64,000 bases of DNA from Amborella trichopoda (taxonomy: Eukaryota > Streptophyta > Magnoliopsida > Amborellales > Amborellaceae). The position numbers and the translations under genes were made by a program. The DNA is taken from the NCBI RefSeq assembly GCF_000471905.2, contig NW_006496477.1, positions 227,156 to 291,155 of the forward strand, in the 5' to 3' direction. The notes below the pieces were generated by a model. That model worked only from the letters and a program-made list of their open reading frames with translations, made no database searches and was not told the DNA's origin. Below, one piece after another: positions 33,950-44,085 of this stretch (positions within the stretch are counted from its first letter, which is position 1; the number at the start of each line of letters is the position of its first letter).

Positions 33950-34752
33950 AAAAGTTTGATATGAGTATGTGTAAGCTCATGTCAACCCCAATTGACAAAA
34001 AGATGAAACTTAGTAATAAAATGTGTCCTATCGAAAACATGGATATAAGAGCCATAGAGATAGTGTCATACAGGAGCGCAGTTGAGTCCCTTATATATGC
34101 CATGACGGGAACAAGCCCTGACTTGTCCTTCGTCATGAGTCTGGTGAGTCGTTTCCAAAGCAACCTAAGAGAGAAGCATTGGAAAGCAGTAAAAAGAATT
34201 CTCAGATATTTAAAAGGAACCATGAACTATGCGCTCACTTAGAAGAGGAGAACTAAAATAGCAATAGAGGAATATTCAGATGCAAGCTATCTCGCAGATC
34301 TAGATGATGCGAAGTCTACATCTGGGTATGTGTTTATGCTTGGAGGGGGTGCGGTTTCTTAGAAGTCAAAGAAACAAGATATTATGGATTTATCCACCAT
34401 GGAATTCGAGTATGTGGCATGCTGTCTTGCAACCAAGTTGGCCGTGTGGATTAAGAAGTTTATTAATCAACTTAATTTCCATCTCGTATGTTGTGAGGCG
34501 GTGCGAATTTTCTACGCCAACACGGTGGCTATTTGTGTCTCTAAGGAACCTCGGTTACACAAGAATTCCAAGTATATCAAGTCATACTTTTATCACCTGA
34601 AAAATGAGGTGAGATTGAAAGAGATTGAGATCAACTACATATCTATATATTTGATGATTGCAGACCCTCTGACTAAGGGAGTTGTCCCTAATGTTTTTGT
34701 AAGATATGTGAGAGAAATGGGGATGAGAGAAAATGAAGAAGAGATAATCTAA
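33950..34752 (+). pseudogene. Copia element: RNase H and end of pol (fossil)
   Basis: Begins with the MSTPIDKKMKLSNK connection, then YRSAVESLIYAMTGTSPDLS (about 34069-34128), KHWKAVKRILRYLKGT (about 34177-34224), STMEFEYVACCLATKLAVW (about 34393-34450) and a C-terminal H-I-x-x-K-x-F region ending in IADPLTKG (about 34657-34680). Pol ends at the stop near 34750, followed by the polypurine tract. Broken. Confidence 0.8.
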
Positions 34753-34765
34753 GGCCTTCAAAGGC

Positions 34766-34776
34766 CAAATGGGAGA
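34766..34776 (+). other. Polypurine tract
   Basis: CAAATGGGAGA directly before the 3' LTR start (TGTTGGG). A purine-rich ending of this kind is the usual plus-strand primer of copia elements. Confidence 0.75.
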
Positions 34777-35260
34777 TGTTGGGTTTATGTGGCCTTTAAA
34801 GGCCTTATGAGTGTATAATGAAAACCATTTACTATAGTGTAACATAAACTTAATGGGAGTGTGGTCCCTCAAAGACCATACTAAGCAAATGATATTTGCG
34901 GATAACGGACTGTGCTTGACGATCTAAGTCACTCAATTGAAAAACTCAAGGTATCTAGGCATAAACAATAAACTAAGAAGGGTTTTTGGGTTAGCCCTTG
35001 ATGAGGTCAGAGCTTATGCCTAGATGAGTGAGCCGAGGGACAATATGACCTTTTGTGTGATTGTAGGCTTACAGGGATGGGGGCCAAAACGTCATCCATG
35101 TTCCATCACACGGCATGTATATAGATAGATTGTTTGGGAAAGCTAGATATCCACATTTGGATGATGTATATGCATGTGCGAGAAATACCCTTATGCGTTA
35201 TAGAGCTGTAGTCGCACTAGGTCGTGGTGACCTTGACTTGTCTAACTTGAGTGAAAATCA
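34777..35260 (+). mobile_element. 3' LTR of the copia element, incomplete
   Basis: Starts TGTTGGGTTTATGTGGCC like the 5' LTR and matches the partial LTR at 24723 (minus) through GCCCTTGATGAGGTCAGAG and CCATCACACGGCATGTATAT. Homology fades near 35260; the later half of the LTR is missing. Because the 5' LTR has lost the middle segment that this LTR keeps, the two overlap only over about 180 bp. Confidence 0.8.
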
Positions 35261-35930
35261 AGCTTTTGTTTTCTATCTTTTATGCACAGCAGACATTACA
35301 CCTACTTCTAAGCAAAGTTCACGAGGAAAATGGTTTGAGAGGCCCGCAACCCTTTCAAAATAAGTTAAAACTCTTTGAAAATTATAGTTCTAGTACTGGA
35401 AAACCTTCAAATCAACCATTTGAGCCTTGACCATTATGGTTGTGGAAAAAAAATTAGAATTCTAAGTCCCAAAAATAATGTATATTATAACACATTATCT
35501 AAACTGTCTATTTTGCCCTAAAAATAAGTATGTATGGATCTACAAGATCTATACCATTTTTTAAGAAACAAATAATATAATTAATAATGAAAATTGATTT
35601 TATTAGCCATCGTAGAGGTTTCCCATTTGAATGACGTTTCGAGGTAGGGCCGTAATTTTATTTTTTTATAATGGTTGGGCCTTATAGAAACTGCATCCCG
35701 TCCATTATTTATTTCTCTTTCGAAAAGGGTTAGAGGTAATGGCCCCCTTCGAATAAAGGAGCAAAGACTCAAGACTTCTATCTTGTTTCAAAATTGAAAC
35801 AGACTTATTGGATTGAGGAGTGAAGAAGGAAACGTAGTCCAAAGGAGTTGAATAAATGAGAAGTAATGAAATGTTTAGAAAGTGCTAACGATAAACGTTG
35901 GGAGAAACGCATAGGAAGCATTTTGAATGT
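35261..35930. other. Spacer
   Basis: No gene, RNA gene or clear element is visible. AT-rich. Confidence 0.4.
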
Positions 35931-36047
35931 GTATAGTATGTGGAAAAGGCAAAAATTTATATGAGGTTCACTTTAAAAATATAGAATTAAAATCCTTCAA
36001 AAAAGGTTGTTTCCATGGTGGAAAAACATATAATTGATCATCTCGAC

Positions 36048-36070
36048 ATTATATATATATATATATATAT
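36048..36070 (+). repeat. (TA)n tract, left of the fold-back
   Basis: A run of ATATAT interrupted only at its ends; the partner run is at 36946-36980. The fold-back element sits between the two. Confidence 0.9.
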
Positions 36071-36944
36071 GGTAGTCACTGTTGTATGCCCATACGCGAA
36101 TGGCCCAGATTGAATCTGAGCCAATTTGTAGCCGATCTGACGCTTACGGATGTCCGATAGTATTTGAATTTTTTTTTTTTTTATACAAATCAAAATCACT
36201 TGAAATCTTAGACATGTGTTCTTCTCATCAAGGCGCATCTAATAAAAATATATAAAAAATAATAATTCGTGAAAAATAATTGACCAAAATACCCCCAAAA
36301 AGTTTCAGATGTATTTTGGTAAATTTATTGCATGTAAAATTGGTTTTTTATATTTTTCATAGATTCGCCTATTTTTTAAGAATACACCTAAAATTTCAAT
36401 TGATTTGGATTTGTAGAAAAAAAATTTAAAATTCAAACACTATCGGACATCCGTGATCGTCAAATCAGCCCAGATTGNNNNNNNNNNNNNNNNNNNNNNN
36501 NNNNNNNNNNNNNNNNNNNNNNNNNNNNNNNNNNNNNNNNNNNNNNNNNNNNNNNNNNNNNNNNNNNNNNNNNNNNNNNNNNNNNNNNNNNNNNNNNNNN
36601 NNNNNNNNNNNNNNNNNNNNNNNNNNNNNNNNNNNNNNNNNNNNNNNNNNNNNNNNNNNNNNNNNNNNNNNNNNNNNNNNNNNNNNNNNNNNNNNNNNNN
36701 NNNNNNNNNNNNNNNNNNNNNNNNNNNNNNNNNNNNNNNNNNNNNNNNNNNNNNNNNNNNNNNNNNNNNNNNNNNNNNNNNNNNNNNNNNNNNNNNNNNN
36801 NNNNNNNNNNNNNNNNNNNNNNNNNNNNNNNNNNNNNNNNNNNNNNNNNNNNNNNNNNNNNNNNNNNNNNNNNNNNNNNNNNNNNNNNNNNNNNNNNNNN
36901 NNNNNNNNNNNNNNNNNNNNNNNNNNNNNNNNNAAACGACGACA

Positions 36945-36946
<2 letters not shown>
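36071..36946. mobile_element. Palindromic fold-back element inserted in (TA)n, containing gap 1
   Basis: The left arm segment GATGTCCGATAGTATTTGAA (about 36149-36168) has its reverse complement TTCAAACACTATCGGACATC with one change at about 36431-36450. The left arm also reads GCCCAGATTGAATCTGAG from 36101, and GCCCAGATTG recurs as a direct copy at 36468-36477, at the gap edge. The ends GGTAGTC (36071) and, reversed, GGTGTCG (36946) abut (TA)n on both sides. The layout suits a (TA)n-targeting fold-back or MITE. The gap hides the remaining part. Confidence 0.55.
36478..36933. other. Assembly gap 1 (456 N)
   Basis: A run of N. ORFs that span it are meaningless. Confidence 0.99.

Positions 36947-36980
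<34 letters not shown>
36946..36980 (+). repeat. (TA)n tract, right of the fold-back
   Basis: A run of about 17 TA units. Confidence 0.95.
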
Positions 36981-36982
<2 letters not shown>

Positions 36983-37371
36983 TGCAACACATTATTGGAT
37001 CTTCTATTTTCAAAATTTTCATGTATTTATAAATTTGTTTGATTTGAATTATTTTTAAATTTATAATTAAATATAATAACAGATTCTTGCACCATCCTAA
37101 AAATTTTGACAATAAAATTGTGACAAAGTTTAGAGATGCATATTACATTGATTGTTTAAGATTACAACCTTATGCAAACTACACCCAGTGGAAAAGGAGT
37201 TAGAAGTGTACAGGGGAACCTTCATTTGTTTATAAAGCAAATTAGAAGTATCCAAGGTTCTCAATTACTAAAGGGAGCGTTGGTTTTTTGAAGGTGGATG
37301 TGTGGTTGAATCGTAAAAACATTGTGAACGGTGGTACCTGGCGTCTTTGTCGTAGAGGAAGATGGTATTTA

Positions 37372-37800
37372 CTTCTGACCATTGTATTAAGTTAAACTTC
37401 GATGGTAGCGGCTTCTGAAATTCAGCACTGACGGCGATTGGTGGTGTTTTTAAGAATTTATTTTTACATGTTCTCCTTTTATTTGCAGGTCCATGTGGCT
37501 TTGTGAAGGCTAATGAGGCTGAGTTCCGGGCAGTGTTGCAAGGACTTAAACTCGTCAAAGAGGGATAGCCTACTATACCTTGAGTTGTAGAAGGGGACTC
37601 TTTGAATGTGGTGAATTGGCATAGAAGGTGTAGTAGGCCTCCATGGGGATTATTGCCAAGTTGGGCTGAAGTTCATGATTTATGAGAGAATTTGATGGTT
37701 TCGTTCCAACATGTTTATCGTGATGCGAATTCAGTTGCTGATGGTCTCGTAAATTGTGGGGCGAGCATGGAGGAGCTTCTAGTTTGTAGTTTCTGAGGAG
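37372..37800 (+). pseudogene. LINE-type RNase H domain fragment
   Basis: The plus strand reads as an RVT_3 RNase H domain as found at the end of plant L1-like LINEs: CIKLNFDGSGF (about 37381-37413), GPCGFVKANEAEFRAVLQGL (about 37490-37549) with the conserved N-E-A-E-x-x-A-x-x-x-G-L helix, VVEGDSLNVVNWHRR (about 37585-37629) and FQHVYRDANSVADGLVN (about 37705-37755) with the A-D-x-L end. Three in-frame stops interrupt it (after GSGF, after LVKEG and after EVHDL), so it is not functional. No reverse transcriptase precedes it within the window. Confidence 0.75.
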
Positions 37801-38822
37801 TTGATTCATGTTTGATTGCATTGTATTAATTTACCTCATTATTAAAATAAAGTAGGTTTTTCAGAAAATAAATAAATAGAAGAATTCAATAAAATATATG
37901 AATCAGGCTTGCTAGATGAGTCCCAATGCAGCAGATTTACATAAATAAATACAAAAGACAAATGGATCACATAAGGACCACATCCCTCTCAAATCCTGAT
38001 CACCTTTATGTGATTTTCTTCCCTTAATTTGCATACAAACCAGAAAATATATGGTCCACAATTTCATGATATTTATGTTTCTAACATCAGGCCAGTCGAA
38101 TATTATAATTCTTTTAATTTTGTTATATTTTAGGGATGCCCAAAGTTTCAGATACCGAACTACCCAATTACTAGCTCCGTCTGATGATAGAAACATAAAC
38201 TTATGTAATAAGGTCACATTGCTCTAGAATGATATCTAAAATATCAACTAGCTCCTTACAATTCAATTTTTTTCTTGAGTTCTGAGTGATCCAACTGAAC
38301 TACAGTTAAGCCCATATTCTTTTGGACCGGGTTTCTATGTTGCCATGCCCATATATGTGAAAATACAAGCCTTTTAATAAATCTATTTTTGAGATGGATT
38401 TTAAGACTTAATTTTTAAAGACATACAAATCTCTAACATGGAGATTATGAATATGAAAAAATAAATAAATTTTAAAAACTAAAATTAATACGCATCGGAC
38501 AAACCAATTTATTTTCCAGTAGAAATAAAGGAGGAAGAAAGTAAAGCGAGGAGAATACACAAGGAAGAGGCTGCAATTGGCGGCATAACCGAGAGAGGAT
38601 TGTAGGCGTCTTTGGCTGTCCAAATATTATAACTGCGGTTTCGAGTTAAAGCGTCATTCTGATGAAAATGTCCCGAGTTGAGTGGTCTGTTCCCCAAGGA
38701 TTTAGAACAGGAACTTACTATTGATTTATGAGGTGTCTGATGTTTGTATTTTGATCTCCATCTGCCTACAGATCCTGCAACGATAGTTCGGTATCGCGCG
38801 CAACAGATTATGCATTCCCTAA
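37801..38822. other. Spacer
   Basis: No gene or recognised element; AT-rich. Confidence 0.4.
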
Positions 38823-39118
38823 GGGAAAAATTTTATATGGAGCCGAGGCTCTAAACAATCAAATTAGAGCCCACTCTCAACATCAAGATGCATGGATATG
38901 AGAAAATTTTGAATTTCACGTTTTAGAGTCAATTTTCAAGACTTTCAAAGTTTTCCTAAATCTGCTGGATCTACAGTTAAAATTTATAATTAAATATGAA
39001 CATATAATTTAAGGCTATCAGAAATATTTTTAATTTTGAAACCACATTTCTCGACACTTTTTGAAGGTGCACTTTACTTTGATTGTTTAGAGCCTCGGCT
39101 CTATACAAACTACATCTT
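38823..39118. mobile_element. MITE copy B
   Basis: About 296 bp with terminal inverted repeats: GGAGCCGAGGCTCTAAACAA on the left (from about 38839) and TTGTTTAGAGCCTCGGCTC on the right (about 39084-39102). The inverted repeat itself contains the small palindrome GAGCCGAGGCTC. The interior matches copy D (54008-54379), for example AAACCACATTTCTCGACACT. No coding sequence. The superfamily is not certain because the target duplication is not clear. Confidence 0.8.
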
Positions 39119-40126
39119 TCACTAACCTAGGTTAGAAAATCCTTGCAAGCGTATGGATCAAAGAACTTGGAAAATAAGAACTTTAGCTTCCCAATAATAT
39201 GAAAAACCGCTCATTGTCTCGCCATCGCTTATTCCATTTTGATCTCAGCTGCACCAGATTATAAGTGGTTGTGCTCCATTCCAACCCCGTCTACACTGGG
39301 GAGAGTGCAATTTTCCTGAACCCTTTACTCTGATAAAGAGTAAATGATAAGCATCATAGCAACTCCTCAACTGTACCAGAAAGGCTTTGAGCGGAGGAAC
39401 AACAAACCTCATCTGTCTGGTGTTGTTACTGGATGGTTTACCCAAATGCCCCACACACCGAATTGCTCTCATTTTTCACTGAAAATATGCATAAATACTG
39501 GCCCAATGTATGGGTCTTTTCTAACCCTCCTACATTGTTAAGGTTATGTACGACATCTGCCGACATGCAGTCCCACTCCTTTACGGCTGTACTGCAGCTT
39601 GCGCAAAATATAATTATTTAAGTGGGTAGGAATGAGACGTTATTCGGTCAGACATATTTCTGGCTCCCCATCTACAATTCATATTGCAGAATGACAGCAT
39701 CCATGGAACCCGATAGGCCTTTCGAAACGCCTCTTCAAGAGCCAAAAGAAGGGGCCATGACTAAATTTCCAGTAACTAGTAGTAAGGGTCATCCCAACGA
39801 ATCGCAGTTAATGGAAAACATGGCTTCCTGCAACTGTTTATCATCCTCCTCGATACCAAACACCAATAATCCTAACAATTCCAGTCCAAGGAGGGCACAA
39901 AAGACAAAAGAAACAACTTACGAGATTGATATAAATTAACAGCATGCCTACATTAAACAAATCGAACTCACGAACTGATGCGTTAAACTACATCAAAATC
40001 CGAAGAATAGCATCATATAGAAACACCTGCCACCATTCTCATTAACCAAAAGGGCATTCAAAAACCCAAAGAAGATAAAGCAACATCCAGATGGTGAGCA
40101 TCTGTTGTCCTACTATTACTAACCAG
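39119..40126 (-). other. Downstream of the pinin-like gene, probably its 3' UTR and beyond
   Basis: No coding motif. The first few hundred bases after the stop (40126 downward) are expected to be 3' UTR of the pinin-like gene on the minus strand. I could not place a polyadenylation site. The base composition here is less AT-rich than in the transposon spacers. Confidence 0.4.
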
Positions 40127-42084
40127 TCAATTGCTGCCACCTTCAAGGGGAACAGCATTACCTGCATCCTTTATGTCATCATCAGCCTCAGGCTGTTGGA
40201 GCACATCATCCATCATCATAAGCATGTCATCATCATCCTCAACATCCTCATCAACTTCCCCACCCCTTGGGATCCTCGAAGTATTCTTGGGGCCGTGGGC
40301 CTGCCTGTGACTCTCAAGCTCTTTGTCCATTGTTTCCTGTAAATTTGCTGCATTATTTACCCTACTTGTGTTGCTCCTAGCATTAGCATTCTGCCACCTC
40401 TCAAGCTCTGCCTCCACGTTTGCAAGATACTGCTCCTCTATATGCTTCTGATATTCTGACAACTCAGCTCGTCTAGCATCCTTCCATTCCTGGAAAGACT
40501 GCATGCAGAAGAACCATGTTACTCTCTATCATAACATGGAATAGTGTCACACAGATTTCTTTTTATATCTTCTTTTAATCAGCAATTGCCATACTAAGAG
40601 ATCGAGAAACAGCGTTAGTGGGAACCATTGACATTAAAAAAAAAAAAGGAACAATGTTATTCAGCAATTAAAAGTAATCAGAAAATATATTGAGGATGCA
40701 TGGGTCGAGTTGCATCACTTCTGCATAGACTAGACAGTGCTGTGCGGAAAGAAAAAAATGAACACTAGGCCTATGTGCGATTGAATTTGCTGAAGTTTAT
40801 GAAGGATTCAGCGCTGAAGACTTGGCCCACGCTGAGCCTGATTTAATCCAAGGATTCTTTACCTGCGGGAAACTGAAATGCATCCCAGTAGCCTCATTGC
40901 TATTTTAATGGTACCAGGGGTGCATCTAACATTACTTATTGGCTTCATGTTCTTTGCCCCACATCTCCTATGATTCTATCATAATGCTTCCTGTTGTTTA
41001 GCATTTTTTTTCCAATTGTGTATAATACTTTAAAGTAATTGGGTTAGACTCGCCATGTCCATACGTATACACCCAGCAACACCTCAGCCATATCTGTCTT
41101 TGAACTTTGACAATCAGCAGAAAGTTACCAATATGCAGAAAGACCAAGGAAACAAGTTTCAATTTAAAAGACAAATAGGAAAAAGAAAGGGCATATGATG
41201 CAGAAAGTTCCCCATGGAAAAGATGGCCCTTGATTTATTGTGATGATCAATGAATGAGCAACTATCAAGATGCAAAATCTTCAATATTGATCAATGAAAA
41301 AAGAAGGTTGGCATCATCATACCCGCTCTTTTCTTTGGTCAACCAAGGTTGGATCACCTTCTAGTGGTTTAGCAGGTAAGTAAAATATTGGTGGCTCAGA
41401 CTTGGTCCTGAACAAAGAAGACAAAGAAAGTCAAACTAAGAGCATTTGTCATCTTATAACAGAAGATGTCCTCCCAACGAGCGAGTAAAAAAGCCCCTGG
41501 TCGTTTGAACACAATATAATGCACATGAACAGAAACTTATCTTTGTTCTCAATAAATATGGATACTTGGGCCAAAATTAAAAATAACCTGCAATTGAGGG
41601 AAAACACCACCTTCAACTCAATAAAATGAGGCCCAGAGGAAGAGATATATAAAGACACGAAAAAAGATCCACAAGAAGCCATAAATCAAAATTTAAGCTA
41701 GCCTCTTTTCACCATACGCTAGCCTCTTTTCACCATAAGAAGGATTAAACAGCATGCAAATGTCGAGATTGGGATAAAACAGAACATGCCTTAGGAAATT
41801 GCAAAGCCTTTTATGATGCTCACTCCAGTGTAGAAAGAGCAACTCCAACTTCTTTTCTTCTGCCTTTGCAGTAACACGTGCTCGAAGGGCCTGTCATGAA
41901 ATACATGTAACAAAGAACAATGTTTAGCACATCCCATTTGGCAGAACATGAATCTCCATGCCAGAACATAAGATGTACGATCTTACGAGAGAAAACCTAC
42001 CAGATCTCGTCTTCGCTTTTCTGCAAGTTGTTCGCGCTCTTGCTGCCGCAATCTCTCACTTTCTTCACGAGCCCGTTGCTCAGC
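40127..42084 (-). CDS. PNN: Pinin-like protein, four 3' exons visible
   Basis: Minus-strand exons at 42084-42001, 41890-41790, 41407-41323 and 40498-40127 give 213 codons in one frame. Pinin is a nuclear protein of the exon-junction/splicing machinery. Visible blocks: an Arg/Glu-rich helix AEQRAREESERLRQQEREQ, the pinin core ALRARVTAKAEEKKLELLFL, HWSEHHKRLCNFLRTKSEPP and IFYLPAKPLEG (the human protein has RTKTKPHLFYIP), then EWKDARRAELSEYQKHIEEQ and LANVEAELERWQN. The end is acidic (VDEDVEDDDDML) and closes GGSN-stop. Introns are 110, 382 and 824 bp; phases are 0, 2 and 0. The 5' exons (N-terminal half, where the LGQLLGTLEKF block is expected) were not found; they may lie in a long intron's far side beyond the inserted elements, or be lost. 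Confidence 0.85.
41788..41789 (-). other. Non-canonical GC donor of pinin intron 2
   Basis: The exon at 41890-41790 ends CTAAG and the intron starts GCATGTTCTG. The acceptor is TTTGTTCAG at 41416-41408. Only this junction restores the conserved FLRTKSEPP reading; the nearest GT (four bases further on) would put the next exon out of frame. GC-AG introns are a known minor class of U2 introns. Confidence 0.7.
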
Positions 42085-43929
42085 CTGCAAACAATTGCAA
42101 TCAATATAGAAATCACTTAGAAGATCAATCAATAGCCTGGTGATATGCAGAATTATCTCAATACAATCTCTCACTAATCTTTCACAAACAGTGGAAGTCC
42201 TTGACATTAATCTATAGAGTAATGCAGGCTGTAACAGAAACGTTCCAGATGCCAACTGTTGTCTTCACGGAAGGAAATGCATACATCGAAAGCTTGGAAA
42301 ACTACAACAGCACAGCAAACGTTTTAATATGTCTAGATTTAACTTCCAAGTCATGCTGGAATTGGAATTATATGTAGTGCAGTTTAGGTTCATACAGTAA
42401 TCTTACTTGTAATCAAAACCCACAGCATACAAGGAAAGAACAAAACACATTCCAGTACATATTTATTTTTTTTAATAGAAATACTTTTTGTAAAGTGGGT
42501 CACTATTCTCACCCACATGATGGCAAGGAACAAACCTACCACTGGACCATGAGGGATCAATTACTACAATTGACCACACGCCAAAACCATGTTCAGAAGA
42601 TATTTAACACGTGAATTTTTCGAAACAGCTACTGATTCACCTCGTGATCAATTCATAATACAAATAAATAGTTAAATAAAAAGTGATATTATTGCCCATT
42701 GAATAGATGGCCCAGAGTCACAGTCTAAGACCAACAAATGGACAGTTTTTTGGGGGTGGTCAGCATTGTAGAAATTGATAGTGTCGTCCATAGAAGATTC
42801 ACCTTCTCTTAATTCCCACCCAGTAACGTGGCACCACTAGCCACAAATTGCTTTCAAAATCTACATGCAATCTTTTGTGGGAATAGCAAAAAAACTCACT
42901 GAGTATAACAAGTCCTTTTTAATAAGTTGTGCACTTCAGACAAAATATATTCTTCAACATTTGTTTTTCTCTTTCTTTGTTAAGTAAAATGACTGGACCC
43001 TTTCTTCTTTTTTTTTGTGATTCAATAAATGAATCAACAAATTTAATTAATACATCTTGCCACATTACATGTAATGTATGGGGAAATTTCAAAATACACC
43101 TAAAATTCCTAAATTTCAAAACCCATTTTGATGTGTCATTTGATGGGTATTTGAATTTGATCAAAAGAATGATGGCTTATCTGAAATTAGATTAGAAAAT
43201 ATGGGTGAGATGTTAAATAGTTCATAGCTGAGGTGTAGTTCAATAAATTTCCATAATTATAATTTAGGCCCCTGCCAAGTGAAGTTGCAATATTATATGA
43301 TGTAAAAGTTGCAATATTATATGATGTAATACAAACAACAAATAAAAGTGAACAATATACTTATATCATTGAACTTGGCTGTAGCAAACCATTTTATCAT
43401 GGTCAAAAGAAATTCTTTAGGTGGACAAATTTTACCCAGAAATGTTGATTTGGCCACCAAATTACATTTTGTAATGGGCGATGATGCAGAAACAGTGAAC
43501 AAAGCTCAAAATCAAGAATAGTACGTTTTGCAGAGAATAAGGGCATTGCATTATAGTTTATGCTGTTGGACTTTTCAACATTATGACATGGGCTTGAGTC
43601 CCATGCTTGTACTCTTCTAAAGTCTTTGATGTATACATTTACATATTTTAGCTTATATTCATTATGTTTACCATTAAATTTTCAGAGAACCAATTATAAG
43701 AATATTTTTCTGCCATTTTCGTATTAAGGGTGTCATGTCAGATAACTTAGAAGGCATCTAAAACCAACACATATTGCACTGTCAGGGAAACATAGAGGTG
43801 GAATGAATGGTCGCAACAAGAAACTTAAATTAATTATTAATAAAAAGGATGAAAAAGACAGCCAGCTCAAGGCAAGGCACATAGATTACGAACATTCAGC
43901 TTAAGGCCAGGGGTTCTCAGAAAGAGTTT
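42085..43929. other. Intron or upstream region of the pinin-like gene
   Basis: I see no further pinin exon on the minus strand. A short tandem of GTTGCAATATTATATGATGT occurs twice near 43286-43330. The rest is AT-rich. Confidence 0.4.
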
Positions 43930-44066
43930 ATCTTTCAAGATTAGATCATTCTTTGAACCGTAATTCGATAGATTCCACCTATCTCCTCCTGACATTTAAT
44001 TGTTAGTTGAAGCACAGATCAGAGGGGGTTTCATCCAAAATTCTCCCCGATTTTGGTTGTAAACTG
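43930..44066 (+). mobile_element. End of an LTR, family X
   Basis: GATTAGATCATTCTTTGAAC, GACATTTAATTGTTAGTTGA and CTCCCCGATTTTGGTTGT match the end of the repeat at 58842-58966 (GATTAGATCTTTCTTTAAAC, GACATTTAATTGTCTAGTTG, CTCCTCGATTTCAGTTGT) and, inverted, the one near 59551. The earlier part of the LTR is absent here. The PBS-like site follows within three bases. Confidence 0.7.
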
Positions 44067-44068
44067 TT

Positions 44069-44085
44069 TGGCACCGACCGTGGGG
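44069..44085 (+). other. PBS-like site
   Basis: TGGCACCGACCGTGGGG just after the LTR end. It resembles the TGGCGCCG-type PBS sites seen in many plant gypsy elements, but the tRNA is not certain. Confidence 0.55.

Larger units (their letters stand above)
29519..35260 (+). mobile_element. Ty1/copia element with both LTRs partly kept
   Basis: A plus-strand copia element in the usual order: 5' LTR (29519-30740), PBS (30742-30753), gag (30814 to about 31620), protease (about 31690-32030), integrase (about 32080-33050), reverse transcriptase (about 33300-33850), RNase H (about 34050-34750), polypurine tract (about 34766-34776) and 3' LTR (34777 to about 35260, incomplete). It is inserted into an older copia fragment. 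By eye the first 170 bases of the two LTRs differ at about 8% of sites, suggesting a few million years if usual plant rates hold. The coding region is broken at several places. Confidence 0.9.
35930..37190. mobile_element. MITE copy A, split by a (TA)n tract, a fold-back and an assembly gap
   Basis: The left part (35930-36050) has GGTTGTTTCCATGGTGGAAA and AATTGATCATCTCGACATTA, which match MITE D (54060-54110) and MITE C (50260-50300). The right part (36980-37190) resumes CTTGCAACACATTATTGG and ends TTGATTGTTTAAGATTACAA then CAAACTACACCC, matching the other copies. Between them lie (TA)n tracts, a palindromic insert and gap 1. The family is a non-autonomous DNA element without coding capacity. 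Confidence 0.65.

Noticed and set aside
35115-35363. An 82-codon ORF as a gene
   Set aside because: Most of it lies in the copia 3' LTR.
36453-37112. ORFs of about 180-215 codons
   Set aside because: They are mostly unknown residues from the assembly gap.
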